A stretch of DNA of 64,000 bases from assembly GCF_000720115.1 (NCBI RefSeq), contig NZ_JOIR01000002.1:124001-188000 (forward strand), in the 5' to 3' direction. The position numbers were made by a program, and so were the translations under genes. Below, in pieces: positions 50,112 through 58,849 of this stretch. This stretch comes from Streptomyces sp. NRRL F-2580. Its GTDB lineage: Bacteria > Actinomycetota > Actinomycetes > Streptomycetales > Streptomycetaceae. The notes under the pieces were generated by a model that was given only the letters and a program-made list of their open reading frames with translations, had not been told where the DNA came from and ran no database searches. The stretch's first letter is position 1. Each line of letters starts with the position of its first letter.

Positions 50112-50311
50112 GTTCGGGTCTCCTTCTCTGAACGTCTCGACCGAGCGTCCAACGGGAACATACGGGAAGGGGGAAGTGGGTCGAAAGGGCGGACAAGAGC
50201 GGTTTAGTCGTGCGGTCAGACGGGCGAAAGCAGCGCTTTAGCGAGAGCCATTCCGGCTGTTGTTAGGCTGCTTGGGCGCTTCACCGATCAGGATTCAGAG
50301 ACGAGGATGTC
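50112..50311. promoter_or_regulatory. Divergent promoter region, PlsC / ACP
   Basis: 200 bp separating the divergent PlsC and ACP starts. AT-richer segments near 50195-50275 (GGTTTAGTCGTGCGG, GCGCTTTAGCGAG, TGTTGTTAGGCTGC) are candidate promoters. No defined SARP direct repeat was identified by eye. Confidence 0.4.
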
Positions 50312-50566
50312 GTGCTCCAGCCCGCCGATCTTGCTTCCGTCCGTGCCTTCGTCGAGCGCGAACTCGTCGACTTCGGGGCGGAGCCCGACGCGGTCACGGA
50401 CGGGGCCCGGCTGGAGGAGCTGGAGATCGACTCCCTCGGTGTCGTCGAACTCACCGCGTCCATCAAGCGCGAGTTCGCGGTCGACGTCCCCCTCGAAGCA
50501 CTGACCAAGGACATCACGGTCGCCGGGGTCGTCGCCCTGATCCGTGGCGGCGCGGCCGCGGCCTGA
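50312..50566 (+). CDS. Acyl carrier protein (plus strand)
   Basis: 84 aa from GTG 50312. LEELEIDSLGVVELTASIK holds the phosphopantetheine attachment Ser41 in the D-S-L motif, followed by the acidic helix and DITVAGVVALIR. It is a discrete type II ACP. It is the only synthase-related gene on the plus strand downstream of the SARP and ends at a strong hairpin. It could load the PlsC protein, the KS-only protein or the KS-alpha/beta pair. Confidence 0.93.
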   Translation: MLQPADLASVRAFVERELVDFGAEPDAVTDGARLEELEIDSLGVVELTASIKREFAVDVPLEALTKDITVAGVVALIRGGAAAA

Positions 50567-50598
50567 CCCCGTACCGCTGCCGCCGCCCACAGGGCGCG

Positions 50599-50633
50599 GG
50601 GCCGGTCCCGGACCACAAGTCCGGGACCGGCCC
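50599..50633. terminator. Bidirectional terminator between the ACP and the KS-only gene
   Basis: A perfect 15-bp stem GGGCCGGTCCCGGAC / GTCCGGGACCGGCCC with loop CACAA, 32 bp after the ACP stop and 15 bp before the KS-only gene end. Confidence 0.85.
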
Positions 50634-50648
50634 TTCCCCGTACCCGGC

Positions 50649-52514
50649 CTAGTCCGTGAACACCGGCGCGTAGCGCCGCCGTTCCCACGGGTACGCGGGC
50701 AGGTCGACGACCCGGCGCGGCAGGTCCGCGAACCCAGGCTCCGCGCCCGGCGCGACCTCCTCGGCCTCCGGCGGCGCGAGGCCCTCCGCGACCGCCGTCA
50801 GTACGGCCGCCGCCCGGTGCCGGTCCGCCGCCGTGACGCGGACGCGGGTGGCCAGCGGCGTACGGCCGTGCGTGACGGTGTACGCGAAGGCCGGGTACTC
50901 CTCGTCCTTGAGCTCGGCCAGCCGCCCCGCCAGCCGCGCCGCGTAGGCCCGCAGCGCCGCCGGGGTCCGCGCGGACACCTCGAAGCCGCCGACCGCGACT
51001 GCGGCCCCGGACCCCCGGCCGGTCCCGGAACCGGGTCCGGCCGGGGCCGGCTCCTCGGCCACGCCGAGCACGACGTGCGCGTTGGTGCCGCTCATGCCGA
51101 AGGAGCTGACGCCCGCGTACGCCCCCGCCGCCGCCGGCCACGGCTCCAGCTCCGTCGGGATGCGGAAGCCCGTTCCCGACAGGTCGATGCGCGGGTTGAG
51201 CGTGGTGAAGTGCGGTACCGGCGGGACCGCCCGGTGCCGCAGGCTCAGCACCGCCTTGATCAGGCCGAGCACGCCCGCCGCCGCCTCGGTGTGGCCCAGG
51301 TTGGCCTTGGCGGAGCCGAGCAGGACCGGAGCCCCGGAGCCCGTCCGGCCCAGGGCCGCCGCCAGGGCCTCGACCTCGATCGGGTCGCCCAGCGAGGTGC
51401 CGGTGCCGTGGGCCTCCACGTGGCCGATGTCGGCCGGGCCGAGGCCGGCGTCCGCCAGCGCCCGCTCGACGAGCCGGGTCTGGGCCCGCACGTTGGGGGC
51501 GGTGAACCCGGAGGCGCGGCCGTCGTGGTTGACCGCCGAGCCGTGGATCACCGCGTGCACCCGGTCGCCGTCGCGCACGGCGTCCGCCAGCCGCTTGAGG
51601 ACGACGACGCCGCACCCCTCCGAGCGGGTGAAGCCGTTGGCCCGCGCGTCGAAGGGGCGGCACACCCCGTCCGGGGACAGGGCGCCCGTACGCGCGGCGA
51701 GCTCCGTCCCGTTGGGTGACAGCACCAGGTTCACCCCGCCGGCCACGGCGATGTCGCACTCGCCGCCGCGCAGGGCCTGCCGCGCCAGGTGGACCGCGAC
51801 CAGCGAGGAGGAGCAGGCGGTGTCGACGGCCATGGCCGGACCGGTGAACCCCAGGGTGTGCGCGAGCCGGCCGGCCGAGAAGCAGTGCCCGTTGCCGGTG
51901 GCCCAGTACGAGTCGGGGCCCTCGCGCATCCACTCCCGGTAGTCCTGGCCGGTGATGCCCACGTACAGGCCGGTCCCGGCGGCGGCCGCCCGGGCGGCCG
52001 GGATGCCGGCGTCGTCCAGGGCCTCCCAGGCCACTTCGAGCAGCATCCGGTGCTGTGGGTCGAGGGAGCGGCCCTCGCGGGGCGCGACGCCGAAGAACGG
52101 GCCGTCGAACTCCAGGACCTCGTCCAGGAATCCGCCCCGGTGCGGTACGTCGTCCCAGGCGTCCCCGAACGGAGGGCGCCGGGACGGCGGGATCGGGCGC
52201 ACCGCGTCCGCTCCCGAGGCCAGCGCCCGCCAGTAGCCGTCGAGGTCGTCGATCCCGCCGGGGGCCCGCAGGCCGATGCCGACGACGGCGATCGGCCGGG
52301 CACCCCGCAGGGCCGCGAGCTCCTCGCGCAGGGTGCGGATCGTCTCCATGGCCCGGCTGACCGGAGTGGCCCGGCTGACCGGAGTGGCCCGGACGGCCGG
52401 GGCCGCCCCGCCGATCGGGGCCGCCCCGCCGACCGGGATCGCCCGGCCGATCGGGTTCTCCGGGGTGGCCGGAGCCGAACCCGCCGTCTCGGTGTTGTCG
52501 TGTCCCACTGTCAT
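50649..52514 (-). CDS. Polyketide ketosynthase-only protein (KS plus linker, AT absent)
   Basis: 621 aa from ATG 52514, overlapping the PKS stop (ATGA). Residues 1-55 are a repetitive linker (RATPVSRATPVSR), then a short helix METIRTLREELAALRG that resembles a docking coiled coil. The KS domain (about 73-500) has Cys234 (DTACSSS), His369 (EAHGTGT) and His408 (KANLGHTE), so it is catalytically complete. The C-terminal 120 residues read like a KS-AT linker (SARTPAALRAYAARLAGRL) running straight into a post-AT linker (VVDLPAYPWERRRY). No AT, KR or ACP domain is present. It would receive the chain from the adjacent PKS module and extend or transfer it using a partner ACP in trans. Confidence 0.9.
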   Translation of the reverse strand: MTVGHDNTETAGSAPATPENPIGRAIPVGGAAPIGGAAPAVRATPVSRATPVSRAMETIRTLREELAALRGARPIAVVGIGLRAPGGIDDLDGYWRALASGADAVRPIPPSRRPPFGDAWDDVPHRGGFLDEVLEFDGPFFGVAPREGRSLDPQHRMLLEVAWEALDDAGIPAARAAAAGTGLYVGITGQDYREWMREGPDSYWATGNGHCFSAGRLAHTLGFTGPAMAVDTACSSSLVAVHLARQALRGGECDIAVAGGVNLVLSPNGTELAARTGALSPDGVCRPFDARANGFTRSEGCGVVVLKRLADAVRDGDRVHAVIHGSAVNHDGRASGFTAPNVRAQTRLVERALADAGLGPADIGHVEAHGTGTSLGDPIEVEALAAALGRTGSGAPVLLGSAKANLGHTEAAAGVLGLIKAVLSLRHRAVPPVPHFTTLNPRIDLSGTGFRIPTELEPWPAAAGAYAGVSSFGMSGTNAHVVLGVAEEPAPAGPGSGTGRGSGAAVAVGGFEVSARTPAALRAYAARLAGRLAELKDEEYPAFAYTVTHGRTPLATRVRVTAADRHRAAAVLTAVAEGLAPPEAEEVAPGAEPGFADLPRRVVDLPAYPWERRRYAPVFTD

Positions 52515-55500
52515 GCCTCCTGTTCCGCGAGCCGCTCCACCAGGGCCCCGGCCAGCGGCCGCAGGGCGCCGTACGTCCACAGCAGCGTCGGCGAGAGCCG
52601 CAGCCCGAAGTCCGCCTCCAGCCGGTTGCGCAGCTCCAGGCTCATCAGCGAGTCCAGTCCGAGGGACTTGAGCGGGGTCTCCCGGTCGATGGACTCCGCC
52701 GGCAGCCGCAGCACCCGGCCGGCGAGCCGGCGTACGCGCTCCTCGACCACCGTGAGCCGGTCCTCGGCGGCGCAACCGTCCAGCAGCTGCCGGAAGTCGC
52801 CGCCCGAGCCGGCCGCCGGGTCCCCGGTGGCGCGCAGCAGGCTCCAGCTGGGCCGCCCGGCCGCCGCCGGGTACGTCTCGAACCAGCGGCGCGGGTCCAG
52901 GGCGACGTACCCCACGACGCTCTCGCCGTCCCCGAGGAACGACTCCAGTGCCTGCCAGGCCTCGGCGGGCTCGAAGCCGTCCATGCCGCGGTCGGCGAGC
53001 CGGTCGCCGCGGTCGGCCGCGCGGGCCGCGAGGCCGACGCCGTCGAAGGTGCCCCACTGGACGCTGAGCGCGGGCCGCCCCGCGGCGCGGCGGGCCGCGG
53101 CCAGCGCGTCCATGTACGTGTTCGCCGCGGCGTAGGCGGACTGCCCGACGTTGCCGACGAGCCCGGCCGCCGAGGAGAACAGCACGAAGAGGTCCAGCGG
53201 ATCGTTCGCCGTCAGCCGGTCCAGCTCGGCCGCCCCGTCGGCCTTGGGCGCCAGCACCCGGGCCACCCCCGCCACGTCGAGGTTGCGGACCACGGCGTCG
53301 GAGAGGAGGCCCGCCGCGTGGAAGACCCCGCGCAGCGCCGGGAGTTCGGCCCGGATCCGGGCGAGGGCCAGACCCAGGGACGTGGCGTCGGCGACGTCCG
53401 CGTGCAGCACCGACACCCGGGCGCCGGCCGCGCGGAGCTCCGCGACGCGCCGCGCGGCCTCCTCGGTCGGCGCCGAACGCCCCAGCAGGGCCAGGGCCGT
53501 CGCGCCCCGCGCCACCAGGTGCTCGGCGAGCGAGAGGCCGAGGTCGCCGAGGCCGCCGGTGACGAGGTAGGTGCCGTCGGGGCGGAACCGGCCGTGCGGC
53601 AGCGGATCGGCCACCACGCGGTCCACGGTCTGCGGCCCGTACAGCACGAACTTGCCGATGTGGTCGCCGTGCGACATGGCGCGCAGCGCCTCCGTCGCGT
53701 CGTCGAAGGTGTAGTGGGTGACGGGCAGCGCCGTGAGCAGGCCCGCCTCCACCGCGTCCCAGACCGCGCGGAAGAGCCGCGCGAACCGCTCGGGGCGCCG
53801 CATCACGAGTCCTTCGAGGTCTACGGCCGCGAAGCTGACGCCCTTGCGGAACGGCGCGAGGCCCAGCGTGCGCTCCCCGTGGATGTCCTTCTTGCCGACC
53901 TCGACGAACCGGCCGTCCTCGGCGAGGACCTCCAGTCCGCGCGCGAGGGCGGCGCCGGTCAGCGAGTTGAGGACGACGTCGACCCCGCGGCCCCCGGTGC
54001 GGGCGCGCACGGCGTCCGCCCAGGAGGGGTCGCGCGAGTCGAAGACGTGTTCGATGCCGAGTTCCCGCAGGTAGGAGCGCTTGGCCGCGCTGCCCGCCGT
54101 CGCGATGACCTCGGCGCCCAGCAGCCGGGCCACCTGCACCGCGGCCAGGCCCAGACCGCCGGCCGCGGAGTGGACCAGTACGGTCTCGCCCGGCTCCACC
54201 CGGGCCAGGTCGTGCAGCGCGTACCAGGCGGTGGCCAGGACGAGCGGCAGCGCGGCGGCGTCCTCCTGGGTCATCGCCGCGGGCACCGGCCGTGCGTGGT
54301 CGGCGCGTACGGTCACGTGCGAGACGATCGCGCCGAAGACGCAGGCCACCACCCGGTCGCCGACGCGGAACCCGCTCGTGCCGGGGCCCACCGAGACGAC
54401 CCGGCCGGAGCAGTCCCCGCCGAGCAGCTCCTTGCCCCCTGCCTCGTCGGGGTACGTGCCCACCGCCTTCATGACGTCGATGAAGTTGAGGGAGGCTGCG
54501 TCGACCTCGATCTCGATCTCGCCCGGTCCCGGTGCGCGGCGGGTCAGCGGCAGGTAGCGCAGCGACTCCCACAGCCCCGGCCGCGGGCCCGGGTGCAGCC
54601 GGAACGGCTGGCGGACCGTGTACGGCAGGGGGGCGCCGGCCCCGTCCGGCCGGTGGCCGCCGCGCTCCAGGCGGCCGGCCAGCCGCAGTCCGTCGCCGCG
54701 CTGCAGGACCTGGTCCTCCCGCTCGGCGTCCAGCAGTTCGCGTACGACACCGGACGCCCACGGGCCGTCGCCCGCGGTGTCCACGAGCCGGACCGCGAGA
54801 TCCGGGTGCTCGCCCTGCAGCACCCGGCCGAAGCCCCAGTACAGGGCCGCGCCGGGATCGGGCGCCTCGGCGGCCGAGGCCGCCTGCGCCCGTGTGGTCA
54901 GCACGGTCAGGCGGGGTGCCACCGGCCGGTCCGAGCAGGCGACCGCGAGCGCGCCGAGGGCCGTCAGGCCCGCCCGCTGTTCCGCCTCGCCCGCCGTCCG
55001 GTCCGGGGCGACGAAGACCACCTCGCCGCCGTCCACGGCCCGCACCGCCTCGGCCCAGGCCGCGGCGTCGGCGGCCGCGGGCGGGCTCACGGCGTCGGCG
55101 CCCAGCGCGCCCGCCAGTTCCCGGGCCGTGCCCGCGGCCGACTCCGGGCCGCACACCAGCCAGGGGCCCTGCTCGCCGCCGGGCCCGGCGTACTCCCGCT
55201 CGTGGAAGCCGAAGCGGTGCACGCGCTCGGGGGCCGGCGCGGACCGCTCGCCCGAGCGCAGGCGGCGCAGCTCCAGCCCGGTGACGCGGGCCACGGGCTG
55301 GCGGTCGGATCCGTACAGGGCCAGGTCGAAGAGCCCGTCCGCCCGGCGCAGGGCGTGCACCCACAGCTCGGTCAGGTCCGAGGGCCGCCCCGGCAGCAGC
55401 GCGAGCCGTTCGATGCCTACGGGCACCACGGTGTCCCCGTGCCCGCACAGCGCCAGGGAGAGCTGGAACGCCCCGTCCCACAGGGCGGGGTGCAGGACGA

Positions 55501-58500
55501 ACCGGCGGGCACCGGGCCGGCACTGCTCGGCGAGGACCACCCGGCCGATCGCCTCCTCGCCGCGCACGCGCAGTTCGCGTACGCCCTGGAAGGCGGGGCC
55601 GTACCGGAGTCCGCGCTCGGTGCAGGCGCGGTAGAACGCGGCGCCGTCGACGGCCGGCTCCCGCAGCAGGGCGGCCGGGAACTCCGGTACGGAGGCCTGC
55701 TCGTTGCGGTACGAGGCGTGCGCCGTCATGTGCCGGGTCCAGCCGTCGGCGCCGTCGGCCAGCGACAGCACCTCCAGGCCGGCGCCCTCGCCGGAGTCCT
55801 CCCGCCACACGCCGCCCAGGTGCAGCCCGCCGTCGGTGAGCGTCATGTCGCTCAGGAAGGACAGGCCGCGCAGCGACTGCGGGACGCCGCCGGTCCGGGC
55901 GGCCGCGGTGCCCAGGCACAGCTCGACGGTGGCCGCCGCGGGCACGACGACGGCGTCGTGCACCCGGTGGTCGGCGAGCCAGGGGTGGGATCCGGTGCCG
56001 ATCTCGGCGGTGCCGTGCCAGGTCCCGGCCTCGGTCGGCAGCGGGACCAGCGGGAAGGCGAAGGCGGCCGAACGGCCCGCACCGCGCTGCGGCGCACCGA
56101 CCCAGTGGCTCTCGCGCTGCCACGGGTACGCGGGCACTCCCGCGTCGCGCGAGCGGGGGCGCGGGCCGTACGGGGTCAGACCCGCCACGTGGGCCTCCGC
56201 GAAGCTCTCCGCGAGGTCCTCGGGGGCGCCCCGGTCCCGGTGCAGGGTGCCCAGGACGGCCGGCGGCTCCTTGCGCAGCGCGCCGATCTGCTCCAGCGCC
56301 GGCACCAGGACCGGGTGGGCGCTGACCTCCACGACGTGGGTGACGCCCTCGTCCAGGAGCGCGTCGACGGTTCCCGCGAACATCACGGGGCGGCACAGGT
56401 TCTCCACCCAGTACGCGCCGTCCATCTCCGGGCCGTCCAGGACCGCGGTGCGCACCGTGGACATGAGCGGGATCCGCGCGGCGGCGGGCCGCACCGGGGC
56501 CAGCACCTCGTGCAGCTCGTCGGCGAGTTCGAGCATGAGCGGGCTGTGGGAGGCGTAGTCCACGTTGACGAGCCGGCAGTACGTGCCGTCCGCCTCCAGG
56601 AGCTCCTTCAGCAGCAGCACCGAGTCGCCGTCGCCGGAGAGCACGCAGGAGTGGGGGCCGTTGTGCACGGCGAGCGCCACGCAGTCCTCGAAGCCCTCCA
56701 GGGCCCGGGCGGCCGAGTCCGCGTCGAGGTCCACGGCGAGCATGCGGCCGGTGCCCGCGGCGGTGCGCAGCAGGACGGCGCTGCGCCGGGCCACGACCAG
56801 GGCGGCGTCCTCCAGGGAGAGGATCCCGGCCACGGTGGCGGCGGCGATCTCGCCCTGGCTGTGGCCGACGACGACGTCCGGCTCCACGCCCCCCGCGCGC
56901 CAGGCGGCGGCCAGGGCCACGGAGACCGCCCACAGCACCGGCTGGACGACGTCGACGCGGCCCGTCCAGGCGTCGCCGTCCCGGCCGGTGAGCACATCGG
57001 TCAGGGACCACGCGGTGTGCGGGGCCAGGGCGGCCGCGCACTGGTCGATCACGTCCGCGAAGGCGGGGTCCTCGGCGTACAGGCGGGCGCCCATGGCGGC
57101 CCACTGCGAGCCCTGGCCGGGGAAGACGAAGGCGGTACGGCCGCGCTCGCGGGCCCGGCCGGTGACCGTGCCGGACGAGGTGGCGTCCGGCTCGGCCGCG
57201 TACGCGTCGAGTGCGGCGCGCAGCCCGTCGCCGTCGGTGGCGATCAGCCCGGTCCGGAAGGGGAACTGGTCGCGCTGCCAGCCGAGCGTCGCGGCGATCT
57301 CCCGCGGATCGGCGCCGGGCCGGTCGAGGGCGGCGCGCACGTCGCGGGCGCGCTGGAGCAGCGCGGCCTGGCTGTGGGCGCTCAGCGGCAGCAGGAAGGG
57401 CGCGTCGGGGCGGCGCCGCGCGGAGCCGTCTGCGCCGACGGCGCCGTCGTCTCCGGTGGCGGACGCGGTGTCGGCCGGCGGGGCGGTGGTGATCACGGCG
57501 TGGGCGTTGGTGCCGCCCCAGCCGAAGGAGCTGACGCCCAGGTAGACCGGGCCGTCTTCGGGCAGCGGCAGCGGTTCCCGCACGACTTCCAGGCCCAGTT
57601 CGTCGAAGGGGATGTCGGGGTTCAGCTCCGCGGAGTGCAGGCTGGGCGGCACCACGCCGTTCTTCAGCGAGAGCACCGCCTTGAAGAGGCCGGCGAGCGC
57701 GGCCACGGGCTCCAGGTGCCCGATGTTCGTCTTGACCGACCCGATGCCCAGCGGCCGGCCGGCCCGCTCGGGGGCCTGGCCCAGCACCCGGCCGAGGGCC
57801 GTCGCCTCGACGGGGTCGCCCGCCCGGGTGCCGGTGCCGTGCGCCTCCACGTACGCGACCCGGTCGAGGGGGATGCCGCTGTCCTCGTAGACGCGGCGCA
57901 GCAGGTCCTCCTGCCCGGCCTGGCTGGGGGTCACCAGGCTGGTGCCGCCGCCGTCGTTGTTCGCGGCGGTCCGCACGATCACGGCGTGCACCCGGTCCCC
58001 GTCCCTGCGGGCCCGCGCCAGCGGCTTGAGGTAGACCGCGGCCACGCCCTCGCCGCGGACGAACCCGTCGGCCCCGGCGCCGAAGGCGCTGCACCGGCCC
58101 TTCGGGGAGAGCCCGCCGAAGTGGGTGAGCCCGATCGTCACGTCCGGGGTGAGCATCAGGTTGGCCGCGCCCACCAGCGCGCCGTCCACGTCGCCTGCGC
58201 GGATGGCCTGGCAGGCCAGGTGCAGGGCGACCAGGGAGGAGGAGCAGCCGGTCTCCAGCGTCAGGCTGGGGCCGGTCAGGCCGAGGAAGTACGAGATGCG
58301 CGCGGACAGCATGTCGAGCGCGTTGCCGGAGATGGAGTGCTGGGTGGGGCGGGCGCCGCGGTCCTCGCGCAGCCGCTCGTAGTCCTGCCACAGACCGCCG
58401 AAGTAGACGCCGGTACGGGTGCCGGCGAGGCTCGCGGTGGGCACCCCGGCGTCCTCCAGCGCCAGCCAGGTGGTCTCCAGCATCAGCCGCTGCTGCGGGT

Positions 58501-58759
58501 CGAGCACCTCGGCCTCGCGCGGCGAGACCCCGAAGAACGCGGCGTCGAACGCGTCGACGCCCTCCAGGAACCCGCCGTGGCCCTGGATCTCCTTCTCCGG
58601 GTCCAGGGGCTGATCGGTGTTCCAACGGGCCGCCGGGATCGGGCGGATCGCGTCGCCGCGGTCCATCAGCAGGTCCCAGAACCGGTCCGTGTCGGGAGCG
58701 TCGGGGAACCGTCCCGCCATCCCCACGATGGCGATCGGCTCAGCCGGGTCGTGATGCAC
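52511..58759 (-). CDS. Type I polyketide synthase module, KS-AT-DH-ER-KR-ACP (fully reducing)
   Basis: 2082 aa from GTG 58759 with GGAGG 6 nt upstream. KS 1-430: Cys172 in ETGCSSS, His307, His348. AT about 540-830: GHSQGE with Ser634, and YASH at 735-738, the signature usually tied to methylmalonyl-CoA. DH about 920-1190: HPWLADH with His931, and HPALWDGAFQ with Asp1095. ER about 1330-1665: NFIDVMKAVG and AAGGLGLAAVQVA. KR about 1685-1900: VTGGLGDLG and FSSAAGLVG with the Tyr/Asn pair in SAYAAAN. ACP about 1975-2050 with Ser2037 (LGLDSLMS). There is no loading domain and no TE. All catalytic residues are present, so it can install a saturated, probably methyl-branched, extension, once or iteratively. 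Confidence 0.95.
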   Translation of the reverse strand: MHHDPAEPIAIVGMAGRFPDAPDTDRFWDLLMDRGDAIRPIPAARWNTDQPLDPEKEIQGHGGFLEGVDAFDAAFFGVSPREAEVLDPQQRLMLETTWLALEDAGVPTASLAGTRTGVYFGGLWQDYERLREDRGARPTQHSISGNALDMLSARISYFLGLTGPSLTLETGCSSSLVALHLACQAIRAGDVDGALVGAANLMLTPDVTIGLTHFGGLSPKGRCSAFGAGADGFVRGEGVAAVYLKPLARARRDGDRVHAVIVRTAANNDGGGTSLVTPSQAGQEDLLRRVYEDSGIPLDRVAYVEAHGTGTRAGDPVEATALGRVLGQAPERAGRPLGIGSVKTNIGHLEPVAALAGLFKAVLSLKNGVVPPSLHSAELNPDIPFDELGLEVVREPLPLPEDGPVYLGVSSFGWGGTNAHAVITTAPPADTASATGDDGAVGADGSARRRPDAPFLLPLSAHSQAALLQRARDVRAALDRPGADPREIAATLGWQRDQFPFRTGLIATDGDGLRAALDAYAAEPDATSSGTVTGRARERGRTAFVFPGQGSQWAAMGARLYAEDPAFADVIDQCAAALAPHTAWSLTDVLTGRDGDAWTGRVDVVQPVLWAVSVALAAAWRAGGVEPDVVVGHSQGEIAAATVAGILSLEDAALVVARRSAVLLRTAAGTGRMLAVDLDADSAARALEGFEDCVALAVHNGPHSCVLSGDGDSVLLLKELLEADGTYCRLVNVDYASHSPLMLELADELHEVLAPVRPAAARIPLMSTVRTAVLDGPEMDGAYWVENLCRPVMFAGTVDALLDEGVTHVVEVSAHPVLVPALEQIGALRKEPPAVLGTLHRDRGAPEDLAESFAEAHVAGLTPYGPRPRSRDAGVPAYPWQRESHWVGAPQRGAGRSAAFAFPLVPLPTEAGTWHGTAEIGTGSHPWLADHRVHDAVVVPAAATVELCLGTAAARTGGVPQSLRGLSFLSDMTLTDGGLHLGGVWREDSGEGAGLEVLSLADGADGWTRHMTAHASYRNEQASVPEFPAALLREPAVDGAAFYRACTERGLRYGPAFQGVRELRVRGEEAIGRVVLAEQCRPGARRFVLHPALWDGAFQLSLALCGHGDTVVPVGIERLALLPGRPSDLTELWVHALRRADGLFDLALYGSDRQPVARVTGLELRRLRSGERSAPAPERVHRFGFHEREYAGPGGEQGPWLVCGPESAAGTARELAGALGADAVSPPAAADAAAWAEAVRAVDGGEVVFVAPDRTAGEAEQRAGLTALGALAVACSDRPVAPRLTVLTTRAQAASAAEAPDPGAALYWGFGRVLQGEHPDLAVRLVDTAGDGPWASGVVRELLDAEREDQVLQRGDGLRLAGRLERGGHRPDGAGAPLPYTVRQPFRLHPGPRPGLWESLRYLPLTRRAPGPGEIEIEVDAASLNFIDVMKAVGTYPDEAGGKELLGGDCSGRVVSVGPGTSGFRVGDRVVACVFGAIVSHVTVRADHARPVPAAMTQEDAAALPLVLATAWYALHDLARVEPGETVLVHSAAGGLGLAAVQVARLLGAEVIATAGSAAKRSYLRELGIEHVFDSRDPSWADAVRARTGGRGVDVVLNSLTGAALARGLEVLAEDGRFVEVGKKDIHGERTLGLAPFRKGVSFAAVDLEGLVMRRPERFARLFRAVWDAVEAGLLTALPVTHYTFDDATEALRAMSHGDHIGKFVLYGPQTVDRVVADPLPHGRFRPDGTYLVTGGLGDLGLSLAEHLVARGATALALLGRSAPTEEAARRVAELRAAGARVSVLHADVADATSLGLALARIRAELPALRGVFHAAGLLSDAVVRNLDVAGVARVLAPKADGAAELDRLTANDPLDLFVLFSSAAGLVGNVGQSAYAAANTYMDALAAARRAAGRPALSVQWGTFDGVGLAARAADRGDRLADRGMDGFEPAEAWQALESFLGDGESVVGYVALDPRRWFETYPAAAGRPSWSLLRATGDPAAGSGGDFRQLLDGCAAEDRLTVVEERVRRLAGRVLRLPAESIDRETPLKSLGLDSLMSLELRNRLEADFGLRLSPTLLWTYGALRPLAGALVERLAEQEA

Positions 58760-58849
58760 TTCCTACCTCCGTACGGCAGGGGTCCGGAGGTCCGGTTCTC
58801 CCTGGTGGGTTCATGGGTTCGTCGCCGCGCGCGGGGCGGGACCGGGGCC

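Noticed and set aside
50649..58625. KS-only gene read upstream as one 2658-codon protein
   Set aside because: Upstream of 52514 the frame is out of register with the real PKS and is Arg/Pro-rich; the ATG at 52514 overlapping the PKS stop is the credible start.
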